This document shows positions 50,209 through 57,934 of a DNA stretch of 64,000 nucleotides, piece after piece. The stretch is from Bowmanella denitrificans (GTDB lineage Bacteria > Pseudomonadota > Gammaproteobacteria > Enterobacterales > Alteromonadaceae). Position 1 is the stretch's first letter; every line of letters starts with the position of its first letter. Both the position numbers and the translations under genes were made by a program. Under the pieces are notes generated by a model, which was given only the letters and a program-made list of their open reading frames with translations, had not been told where the DNA came from and ran no database searches. The stretch spans positions 806,001 to 870,000 of the forward strand of contig NZ_BAAAEI010000006.1 in assembly GCF_039522935.1 (NCBI RefSeq), given 5' to 3'.

Positions 50209-53200
50209 TTGCGTCTTAATTCGGTCAAGTTGGCTTTTTTAGGGACAATATTTTGTCTCGGGCTGCTTTTTTCGCCCTGGAGCCGGGCCACCACCAATCT
50301 GTCGAATATTCAATTCAAGAACTATTCCGTGTCTGATGGACTCAGTCAGAGTACCATCCTGGATATTGCCGAAGACAAACAAGGCTTTATCTGGCTCGCA
50401 ACGGTCAATGGACTAAACCGCTTCGACGGCTATCAGTTTAAGCAATATCATCTGGACGCCAACAATCCCAACAGTTTGCCCGACAAATTCGTACGTCAGC
50501 TATATGTAGATCAGCAAGGCACCTTATGGGTCGCTACCAACGGCGGCCTGGCATGTTACAATGCCCATAGTGATAACTTTACCCGCTTCAACAGCCAAAA
50601 TACTCAATTGGCAGATGATTTGATTGTCGCCATAAGTCGTGGCTTGGACGGAAAACTCTGGGTTACAGACAAGAATCATTTGTATGAATACGATGAAAAA
50701 CAACAAAATTTCCATCGCATCAGACTGGCGAATACCGAAATTTTTCCGGAAACCAAAAGCATCCTGGTGAAAGACGACAGGTTGTGGCTCGGTAGTTACG
50801 GCCACGGCATCCAGATCTACCAGGTCGACTCCAACAGCCTGTACAAATTAGATGGGCAAAATCCATGGGAGCTGCAGATTGATGCCAGTTTCCTGCATGA
50901 TATAAAAGTCATTAACAATCAGTATTGGCTTGCTACAGAGCAAGGTGTGTATATTCTGAACGAACAGTTACAGTTATTACGTCACCTGCACACGGGTTCA
51001 CAACCGGCTATTGTCAGCAATTTAGTCCAGAGCATTGAGCAGGATGCTGACAACGATGTCTGGCTGGGCACCTCTGAAGGCCTGAGCATAGTCAACCCCA
51101 CAAGCTACTCCAGCCTGAATATTGACCAGCGCAATGACGCACTGGTGTCACTGGATAACCGCTACGTGTTTAAACTGTTAAAAGACAGCAACGATTCCAT
51201 CTGGTTGGGCAGTTTCACCGGCGGAATCTACCAGTACAATGAACGTAGTGCCTTTATTAAACATTACCAGGCCATTCCTCACAGTGATGTGTCTATTTCA
51301 GACAATATGGTGTGGGCTTTTTCTGAAGCGCAAAATGGCAACATTTGGATCGCCACACAATCTGGCGGCCTGAACCTGTTTGAACCTACGTCCGCCGGAT
51401 TCAAACATTATCTGTCTGATTTTCCCCACTCTATCTGGGATCTGGCCCTCGACGAGCAGGATCGGATATGGCTGGCAACCATAGACGGCATTTTTATATT
51501 TAAACTGAATGATAAAGGGCAGCTATTGCAGTTACAGCATCTGCTACCCGGTCAGCTTGTCGATAGTATTCAACTGTCAGGGGGCTTCGCCTGGATTTGG
51601 ACAACCGGCACCTTGTCCAGTATCAACATAGCGGATTTCAGTTTCAGCCAAATCCCTGTACCCAACAAGCAGGGGCAATTGATCAAACCTAATATGGTGG
51701 ACAGCCACAACAATGTCTGGCTGGCGAGCAATGACGGCATCAGCCTTTACAACCTGGATAACGGCCAGTTTAGTCAGCCAGCCTTCAATATCAATGGTGA
51801 GAAGTTACCTCTGGGTGACACCAACGCCATTCTGGAAGGGCCTGATTTTATTTGGGTCTCCAGCTTCAAAAACGGCCTGTATAAACTGGATAAGCAGAGT
51901 TACAAGATTGTCCAGCATTACAGCAGAGACAATGGTCTGTCAGACAATGGTGTCTTAACCATGTTACTGGATGACAACGCTGTCTGGATTGCCACAACAG
52001 CGGGCATCGACCAGATATCCAGGCAAAATGGTCAATTGGTTCAACACATCCCTAAAGACCTGCTGGATTATAATGAATTAAATGAGTCGGCAGGACTTAT
52101 TACCCGTAAAGGTGATGTGTTATTCGGCGGTACTAAGGGTTTCCACATATTCAACCCAAATCGCCTGACCAATGTGAGCAAGCTGGCAGTGCGAGCCCCC
52201 AAAGTAACCGGGCTAAGTATCTTTAACCAAGAGGTCGGCGTAGGTGAAATAGACAGTCCCCTTACCAGGCCGGTTTATCAGCTTGAATCGATTGAACTGG
52301 AAAACAAAGCATCGCCGTTTTCCCTGACATTTGCACTTATCAATCCTGTTAATCCACGTTCGGTCAGTTATCGCTACCAGATGCAGGGGTTGTCTGATCA
52401 GTGGTTGGAAGCCGACCACCATATTCGTCAGGCTACCTTTACTAATCTGGGTTTTGGTAACTACCATTTCCGCGTACAGGCCAGAGAGTTAGATGGGCCT
52501 TGGTCCCCGCCTGCGGAGCTGGCCATTCATATTAAAGCTCCAACCTGGTTACACCAGTCAGCCCTGCTGGCCTACGGCCTGGTAGCGTTTTTACTGCTCA
52601 GTTACTGGTTCCGTCAATACAAGTTGCGCCGGGTTACTCAACGCCGGGTCAGAGACAGTGAAGAGCGGCTGAAGCTAACCCTTTGGAGCAGTGGTGACGA
52701 ATTGTGGGACTGGGATATCGCGCAGGCCGAAGTGACCAGAGCCAATATCTGGGGAGTATTGGATTTTCCGCAGGACAATCATCGGGTAGCCACCCAATTA
52801 GAGTCCAATATTCATAAAGCCGACCTGGACAGGGTCAGAGACTGCCTGAGTCAGCACCTTAAAGGCAAGTCCGAATACTATGAGACCACCTACAGAGTTA
52901 AAGACTTCAAGGGCGACTGGCAGTGGATACTGGATCGCGGCAAAGTTGTATCATGGGATGCCAATCAGAACCCGCTACGGATGACTGGAACATTAAAAAA
53001 CATCAGTCACCTTAAACAGGCAGAGGAGCAACTCAGACTGTTTAAACGCTCCATTGAAACTATTTCTGACGGCGTATTTATCACCGATACCACCTTCAGG
53101 ATTATTTCGGTGAATCAGGCATTTTGTAACCATACCGGCGAAACTCGCGAACAAGCCCTGGCCAGTTATCTGTCCTTTCATCAGTATCCCACCGCGTTTA

Positions 53201-54705
53201 CCGATGAAGTCCGTAAAACCTTGCGACACAAAGGCAACTGGAGCGGCGAAATTGAATCTCTGCGACAAAATGGTGAGCGCTATGAAATCGATTTGAACAT
53301 CGATGCAATCCACAGTGACGATGGCAGTATAAGCCACTACGTGGGGGTATTTTCCGATATCACGTCGCGCAAGCGCACCGAGAAAGAGCTGTTGCAACTG
53401 GCTAATACCGATACGCTGACAGGCCTGCCTAATCGTTCCTTTTTCCAGGCCAGCCATCAGAACCTGGTGCGTAAAGGTATGCCCCATGCTCTGCTTTGCA
53501 TGGACATGGACAACTTTAAAAAAATTAACGATTCAATGGGTCACCAAACCGGTGATTTGTTGATTAAGCAAATTGCCGCCAGGCTGCAGAAAATCACTGG
53601 TACCAACGCGACTTGCTACAGACTGGGCGGCGACGAGTTCAGCGTACTGGTTGAGAACAGTACAGATATCCACCGTATCACGCATTTAGCCCAACGTATT
53701 CTGGACGAAATGGCTCGCTCTTTTATTATCAGCCGCCAGGAATTTGTATTGGGTGGCAGCCTGGGGATTGCATTTTATCCAGAAGACGGTGCCAGCCCGC
53801 AAGAACTGCTTAAGAATGCGGATACTGCGATGTACTTCGCTAAAAATGCCGGGGGTAACAAATACCAGTTTTTCAGCGGTGAAATGAATCAGAATGCCGT
53901 TCGTCAGTTGCAAATCGAAAACCTCATCCGACACGGTATCAAAGAAGATCTGTTCAGCGTTTATTATCAACCCAAGGTAGATATCGCGTCCGGACAATTG
54001 GTCAGCATGGAGGCCCTGGTTCGTTTTGAGCACCCCGAGAAAGGCATTGTCAGCCCCGATCAATTTATTCCTTTGGCCGAGGAAACCGGCCAAATTATCG
54101 AAATTGGCGATATTGTCCTGCGTAAGGCCTGCGAAGATACCCAGCGCTGGGTAAAACAAGGTTTATTCAGTGGCCGTGTGGCAATAAATATCTCCGCCAG
54201 ACAGTTTGAATTGCCAGACCTTGACCAGCGCATCGAGCAGGTACTGCGCCAGACCGGCCTATCCCCCTTGCATCTGGAATGCGAAATTACCGAAGGCACC
54301 CTGATGCAACGTCCTGAGCAATCACTGGAGCTGATGCAAAGGTTACGGGAGATGGGCATTCACCTGGCCCTGGATGACTTTGGTACCGGTTACTCTTCCC
54401 TTGCCTATTTGAAGCGTTTTCCACTTAACACGTTAAAAATAGACAAAGCCTTTATTGATGATATTGCCACCAGTGCAGTAGACAGGCACATGACCAGCGC
54501 CATTATCACTATTGCCCACAATCTGGGGTTAAAGGTGGTCGCAGAAGGTGTCGAAGAAGAGCAGCAGCTAAGCATACTGCGCCGCTACGAATGTGAAATG
54601 TTACAGGGTTACCTGTATAGCAAGCCGCTCAGCAGTGAACGCTTTACCAATCTGCTGCAGGAAAACCGTCGCCTGAATAAACTGATCAAACAAAATAACT
54701 ACTAG
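50209..54705 (+). CDS. propeller sensor-PAS-GGDEF-EAL protein
   Basis: Protein of 1498 residues. A signal peptide (RLNSVKLAFLGTIFCLGLLF) leads to a periplasmic two-component-regulator propeller (about 30-680: repeated forms of GFIWLATVNGLNRFDGYQ, GTLWVATNGGLACY) and a Y_Y_Y domain (about 720-780). One transmembrane helix (about 784-801) leads to two PAS domains, a GGDEF domain with intact YRLGGDEFSVL, and an EAL domain with MEALVRFEHPEKG and DDFGTGYSSLAYLKRF. Both cyclase and phosphodiesterase sites look intact; no RxxD inhibitory site precedes GGDEF. The start is a TTG at 50209 with AAAAGG six bases upstream. It likely couples an extracellular (often carbohydrate) signal to cyclic-di-GMP. 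Confidence 0.93.
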   Translation: MRLNSVKLAFLGTIFCLGLLFSPWSRATTNLSNIQFKNYSVSDGLSQSTILDIAEDKQGFIWLATVNGLNRFDGYQFKQYHLDANNPNSLPDKFVRQLYVDQQGTLWVATNGGLACYNAHSDNFTRFNSQNTQLADDLIVAISRGLDGKLWVTDKNHLYEYDEKQQNFHRIRLANTEIFPETKSILVKDDRLWLGSYGHGIQIYQVDSNSLYKLDGQNPWELQIDASFLHDIKVINNQYWLATEQGVYILNEQLQLLRHLHTGSQPAIVSNLVQSIEQDADNDVWLGTSEGLSIVNPTSYSSLNIDQRNDALVSLDNRYVFKLLKDSNDSIWLGSFTGGIYQYNERSAFIKHYQAIPHSDVSISDNMVWAFSEAQNGNIWIATQSGGLNLFEPTSAGFKHYLSDFPHSIWDLALDEQDRIWLATIDGIFIFKLNDKGQLLQLQHLLPGQLVDSIQLSGGFAWIWTTGTLSSINIADFSFSQIPVPNKQGQLIKPNMVDSHNNVWLASNDGISLYNLDNGQFSQPAFNINGEKLPLGDTNAILEGPDFIWVSSFKNGLYKLDKQSYKIVQHYSRDNGLSDNGVLTMLLDDNAVWIATTAGIDQISRQNGQLVQHIPKDLLDYNELNESAGLITRKGDVLFGGTKGFHIFNPNRLTNVSKLAVRAPKVTGLSIFNQEVGVGEIDSPLTRPVYQLESIELENKASPFSLTFALINPVNPRSVSYRYQMQGLSDQWLEADHHIRQATFTNLGFGNYHFRVQARELDGPWSPPAELAIHIKAPTWLHQSALLAYGLVAFLLLSYWFRQYKLRRVTQRRVRDSEERLKLTLWSSGDELWDWDIAQAEVTRANIWGVLDFPQDNHRVATQLESNIHKADLDRVRDCLSQHLKGKSEYYETTYRVKDFKGDWQWILDRGKVVSWDANQNPLRMTGTLKNISHLKQAEEQLRLFKRSIETISDGVFITDTTFRIISVNQAFCNHTGETREQALASYLSFHQYPTAFTDEVRKTLRHKGNWSGEIESLRQNGERYEIDLNIDAIHSDDGSISHYVGVFSDITSRKRTEKELLQLANTDTLTGLPNRSFFQASHQNLVRKGMPHALLCMDMDNFKKINDSMGHQTGDLLIKQIAARLQKITGTNATCYRLGGDEFSVLVENSTDIHRITHLAQRILDEMARSFIISRQEFVLGGSLGIAFYPEDGASPQELLKNADTAMYFAKNAGGNKYQFFSGEMNQNAVRQLQIENLIRHGIKEDLFSVYYQPKVDIASGQLVSMEALVRFEHPEKGIVSPDQFIPLAEETGQIIEIGDIVLRKACEDTQRWVKQGLFSGRVAINISARQFELPDLDQRIEQVLRQTGLSPLHLECEITEGTLMQRPEQSLELMQRLREMGIHLALDDFGTGYSSLAYLKRFPLNTLKIDKAFIDDIATSAVDRHMTSAIITIAHNLGLKVVAEGVEEEQQLSILRRYECEMLQGYLYSKPLSSERFTNLLQENRRLNKLIKQNNY

Positions 54706-55035
54706 GGGCTGTTTACAGCCGCTAGTCGTTGTTTACGGCCTGATGCTTTAAGCAGCCGCAAATCGCGGTAATTCACCGTCACCCGGCAATGTTTTTGCCA
54801 CTTTCCCAGACAACAAGTCTAAAAACACCAATTAGTCAAATCCTTGGCGCAATCTATCGGTTGAGCCCTTGGATTGCCAAATCAAAAAATTGACTGTTGC
54901 CGCCCAACGCCAACAAAGCAACACAAAACACTTAAAATTCAACAACTTAAAAAACTGGCACAGCTTTCGCTATATCCTCTGTGGGACAGCCAACTGGTTG
55001 TTACTGAAAAACTTAACCCAATAGGAGAGATAGAC
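54706..55035 (+). other. 330-bp non-coding region upstream of microprotein gene
   Basis: Between the EAL gene stop and the ATG at 55036. Contains the sigma-54-like promoter at 54956-54971 and the leader of the microprotein gene. The upstream part (54706-54950) shows no gene, no clear terminator and no obvious activator palindrome. Confidence 0.55.
54956..54971 (+). promoter_or_regulatory. sigma-54-type -24/-12 promoter
   Basis: TGGCACAGCTTTCGCT matches the consensus TGGCAC-N5-TTGCW with one mismatch (TCGC for TTGC), and the GG and GC dinucleotides are correctly spaced. A start about 12 bases later would give a leader of roughly 55 nt before the well-placed ribosome-binding site of the 49-codon gene. 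Confidence 0.6.
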
Positions 55036-55185
55036 ATGTTGAAAGCTTATGCCATTGCCATCGCACTGACCACCGCCACTCCTGTCGCTGACAAAGCCGC
55101 CGAGGGTGCCAAAGCTCCAGTTAAGAGCAAAGCAGAAACCACCCAGACTCTGCAAGCCTGGAAGCCACGCTCAGTACGTGTATAA
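55036..55185 (+). CDS. 49-residue microprotein of unknown function
   Basis: A 49-codon gene whose ATG (55036) is preceded by the strong TAGGAGAG. The N-terminal 16 residues are hydrophobic (MLKAYAIAIALTTATPV), then the chain is Ala/Lys-rich and ends in WKPRSVRV. It might be a short secreted or membrane-attached peptide, but a clear signal cleavage site is lacking. The same frame is open to 54874, yet the sigma-54-like promoter lies inside that extension, so the short form is favoured. It has its own promoter, ribosome-binding site and terminator. No family is recognised. Confidence 0.65.
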   Translation: MLKAYAIAIALTTATPVADKAAEGAKAPVKSKAETTQTLQAWKPRSVRV

Positions 55186-55261
55186 GAATGCATAAGAGGT
55201 TGTTCAACAGTCCACTGGCTGTCGGATGACGTTACCGGAAGCAGTATTGCCGGTATTCCAG

Positions 55262-55289
55262 AAAAAAGAGAGCAGCGGCTCTCTTTTTT
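55262..55289. terminator. bidirectional intrinsic terminator
   Basis: Perfect stem AAAAAAGAGAGC/GCTCTCTTTTTT with loop AGCG. It works for the microprotein gene on the plus strand and for the 65-residue gene on the minus strand. Confidence 0.93.
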
Positions 55290-55336
55290 GTTTTTGTGTT
55301 TGCCGCATTAAACCGGCTGATACCTGCTATTGGTTG

Positions 55337-55534
55337 TCAGGCGCGAATATACACCGAGCCAAATCCCCTCGCCTTGCGCAGCGCCATTTGCTTTTTAACA
55401 CTGAACAGCGGCAACAACAGCGGGCCGAATAGTAACCCAGCCATACCCCAATGCTTGGCGCTCAAACCGTTTCTGAATGCTTCTACATAGTAAAACCAGG
55501 CACTCAACAAAGAAACCAGAATGGCCAACAACAT
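55337..55534 (-). CDS. small two-helix membrane protein, unknown function
   Basis: Protein of 65 residues with two hydrophobic helices (about 2-17 and 29-46) and a basic C-terminus (VKKQMALRKARGFGSVYIRA). GGAG stands nine bases before the ATG. It ends near the shared terminator at 55262-55289, which supports a real transcription unit. Not recognised; the AKHWGMAGLLFGPLLLPLF segment suggests a structural small membrane protein. Confidence 0.6.
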   Translation of the reverse strand: MLLAILVSLLSAWFYYVEAFRNGLSAKHWGMAGLLFGPLLLPLFSVKKQMALRKARGFGSVYIRA

Positions 55535-55686
55535 AACGACTCCAGGGCATGGGTAATGGATGGCGCATTATACATATTGGCGATAAAAACACCACAACTT
55601 ATGAATTTACATTATATTAACAACCCGTGTGCACAGAGCGTCATTCAGCCGTTAATTGCGCCTGTTTTTGAACCGACGGAGAAAAG

Positions 55687-55989
55687 TTAATCAGGGTGCT
55701 GGCCGAATGTCAGACGCCTGGGCATATAAGTCAGCAGCAATGCCAGTATGGTCGCTGTAAAAGTGGCAGTACCCAGTCCATACACCAGACCGAGTGCCAG
55801 CCCCCATATAGAGACGGAATACAGTAGCGCGACGAGTAGCATGCTATATCCGCTAAACCGGTAAAACCGTACGCGCAAAAGCGTTGCCCGTCTGGTGGCT
55901 CCGAATACCTGCGTGTAGTGGCGCGTTAAACTTAGGCTCAAACAGTAGAATCCCAGAAAAACCTGGACGCACAGCATTAAAATCAACAT
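55687..55989 (-). CDS. DUF3325-like small membrane protein (second copy)
   Basis: Protein of 100 residues with three hydrophobic segments, similar in layout to the gene at 28530-28802 (short chain, first helix followed by a basic loop with RHYTQVFG and RATLLRVRF). It is the last gene of the second iron-type receptor operon, 13 bases after the PepSY gene. The ATG at 55989 has a weak ribosome-binding site, suggesting coupling to upstream translation. Confidence 0.72.
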   Translation of the reverse strand: MLILMLCVQVFLGFYCLSLSLTRHYTQVFGATRRATLLRVRFYRFSGYSMLLVALLYSVSIWGLALGLVYGLGTATFTATILALLLTYMPRRLTFGQHPD

Positions 55990-56002
55990 ATCGATTCACG
56001 CC

Positions 56003-57577
56003 CTATAGTGGCCTTGTGACGTCGTCACCCGAGAGAGTGGCAGCAGTCGTTTTAGATAAACGGATAGCAAGCAACACAAATGCGGCTGAAAACACTAGCA
56101 TGCACAAGTCAAAACCAAGCATCAGCCAGTCAGCCTGGATAAGGCTGACAAGCAGATTGTGCTTGGTGGTCAGGGCATTGAGCAGGGGTAACAAGCCAAA
56201 CATAACGGCCGCAAGCCAGCACAGATTCCGCCAGACGCTCTGTGTAGCACTGCAAACCGCCAAGCCAATGCTCAGCAGCAAACCAATAAACAAACAATGT
56301 AGCTCCCATTGAGCGCGCAGGGCCATATCAAAGGGCAGCAGTCTGTTACTGGCAAAGTAACAGGCAATGGCAACCGGAATGCCCACTATCATGCCAGCAT
56401 TAATGCTGGCCAGGCGTCGTAATGTGCAACCGGCAGAATCCGGCCCTTTCGCTAAACGCTTTTTCAGCCACATGATGGCCCCGGTGGCTATCATGCCCGC
56501 CCCCAGCAAACCGCAGATAAAATACAACCAGCGCAAATAAATATCGGCAAACAACCCTTCATGCAAATGTTCTAGCACATCGTAAACCCTGGCCGCCGCC
56601 CCGGCTTTACCTTCTGAAAGACTCATCACCACCTGCCCATCCTGTTCGCGGTAGCTGAGCATTGACGCAAACTCTATACTGCGCTGGCTGGCAAACCACA
56701 CCTCTATCTGCTGATTTTCGGTGCCGCGTGCCAAAATCCCGACATAGCTCACGGGCAGATTAGCATATCTGTTCTTTGCATCCGTCAGGGCAGCTTCGGG
56801 AGACAACTGAGCGGCCGACATACTGATAACTTGCTCAGTGGTTAACTCAGCCTGCGCTGCCGAATAGAATTGACGGTGTTTCTGCTCTCCCTCCCCATAG
56901 GTGGCATCAATAACCTTTGCCATTGTCACCGTCATCAGCAACATCAGGCCGCTATACGTGATCATCAGGTGAAATGGCAGTGGTAGCACGCTGAAAATAT
57001 TGTGTATATCCAGCCAGGAGCGCAGCCCCTTACCCGTACGAAAGGTAAAAAACTCCAGAAAGATTTTCTTGTGGATGATCACACCGCTAATCAGCGCTAT
57101 CAGCATCAGCATCGCCGCGGCACTGGTCAGGATATAGCCCAGTTGTAATGGCATGTAGTAGAGGGTGTAGTGCAACCGGTAGAGGGTTTCTCCGCCACTG
57201 GTTTGACGCGCTTTGATGATATCACCGCTGTCAGGGTGTAAATGACGATCCAGCCACTGCCTGACGGTTCCTTTACTGGCATCTGCGGGTTGTAACCAGG
57301 AAATGCCGATATAAGGGTCTCTGGATGAAGGGAAACTGATATACCATTGTGACGCATCATCTGCTGATTGGCTTAACTGCCGGGTCCCCATGGCCAGAAT
57401 ATCGGCATCATCCATTGGCTTTTGTACCACCACCCGCTCAGGTTGCATCCAGCGGTCAATCTCATTTTCAAAATAGCCAGCGCTACCGGTAATAAAGATA
57501 AAATACAGTAGCCACGCAAAGATGAAGCCACTCCAGGTGTGCAACCAGTTCATAGATTGCCTGAATCTGGGTTTCAT
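56003..57577 (-). CDS. PepSY-associated transmembrane protein (second copy)
   Basis: Inner-membrane protein of 524 residues. It begins MKPRFRQSMNWLHTWSGFIF, the typical PepSY_TM first helix, then a periplasmic region, helices around LQLGYILTSAAAMLMLIALI, SWLDIHNIFSVLPLPFHLMI and LRWLYFICGLLGAGMIATGA, and extra C-terminal helices. Histidines in LHTW, DIHN and PFH match those of the first copy at 26604-28241. The ATG overlaps the stop of the upstream small gene (ATGA). Likely a ferric-siderophore or heme reductase partner; the reaction is not proven for this member. Confidence 0.9.
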   Translation of the reverse strand: MKPRFRQSMNWLHTWSGFIFAWLLYFIFITGSAGYFENEIDRWMQPERVVVQKPMDDADILAMGTRQLSQSADDASQWYISFPSSRDPYIGISWLQPADASKGTVRQWLDRHLHPDSGDIIKARQTSGGETLYRLHYTLYYMPLQLGYILTSAAAMLMLIALISGVIIHKKIFLEFFTFRTGKGLRSWLDIHNIFSVLPLPFHLMITYSGLMLLMTVTMAKVIDATYGEGEQKHRQFYSAAQAELTTEQVISMSAAQLSPEAALTDAKNRYANLPVSYVGILARGTENQQIEVWFASQRSIEFASMLSYREQDGQVVMSLSEGKAGAAARVYDVLEHLHEGLFADIYLRWLYFICGLLGAGMIATGAIMWLKKRLAKGPDSAGCTLRRLASINAGMIVGIPVAIACYFASNRLLPFDMALRAQWELHCLFIGLLLSIGLAVCSATQSVWRNLCWLAAVMFGLLPLLNALTTKHNLLVSLIQADWLMLGFDLCMLVFSAAFVLLAIRLSKTTAATLSGDDVTRPL

Positions 57578-57870
57578 AACGACAGCATTCCCTCAACAGC
57601 CAAGAGCCAGACAAACAATAAAACACAGGGCAGCAGAATGCTCAGAGCGGCACGGCGGATGGATTTAACCGAAAAAACCAACAGTATTGCGATGGCGTAG
57701 ACAATAAAGCTCAGCATCATACCAGCGGTAATACCATCTACCTTATCGGCCGTCATCACAGAGGCAATGGCGATGGCACTCAGATTCGCCAGCACAAAAC
57801 CACCAACCGAGGCCAGCAACACTCTTAGGGAAATCGCAATTTCGCCCGCGTATTTGTTGAAAAACATCAT
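57574..57870 (-). CDS. small iron-uptake membrane protein (DUF3649-like)
   Basis: Protein of 98 residues with three hydrophobic segments, starting MMFFNKYAGEIAISLRVLLA. It holds the same kind of position as the 28241-28543 gene in the first operon. Tandem ATGs at 57870 and 57867 are the only sensible starts; an in-frame GTG at 57900 falls inside a terminator stem. The stop overlaps the PepSY start by four bases. Family assignment is tentative. Confidence 0.7.
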   Translation of the reverse strand: MMFFNKYAGEIAISLRVLLASVGGFVLANLSAIAIASVMTADKVDGITAGMMLSFIVYAIAILLVFSVKSIRRAALSILLPCVLLFVWLLAVEGMLSL

Positions 57871-57882
57871 CAATACACCATG

Positions 57883-57915
57883 CAAATAAAAGCGCTGCAC
57901 AAGTACAGCGCTTTT
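57883..57915 (-). terminator. intrinsic terminator within second receptor operon
   Basis: Perfect 10-bp stem AAAAGCGCTG/CAGCGCTTTT with an 8-base loop and a T-rich tail (TTTTATTTG) on the minus strand. It lies 20 bases after the receptor stop codon, so it should lower expression of the three downstream genes relative to the receptor. Confidence 0.85.
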
Positions 57916-57934
57916 ACTTTGAGCTAACCGGAAT

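Noticed and set aside
50046..50297. 83-codon minus-strand ORF between the M16 and propeller genes
   Set aside because: No ribosome-binding site, and it overlaps the start and signal peptide of the 1498-residue gene.
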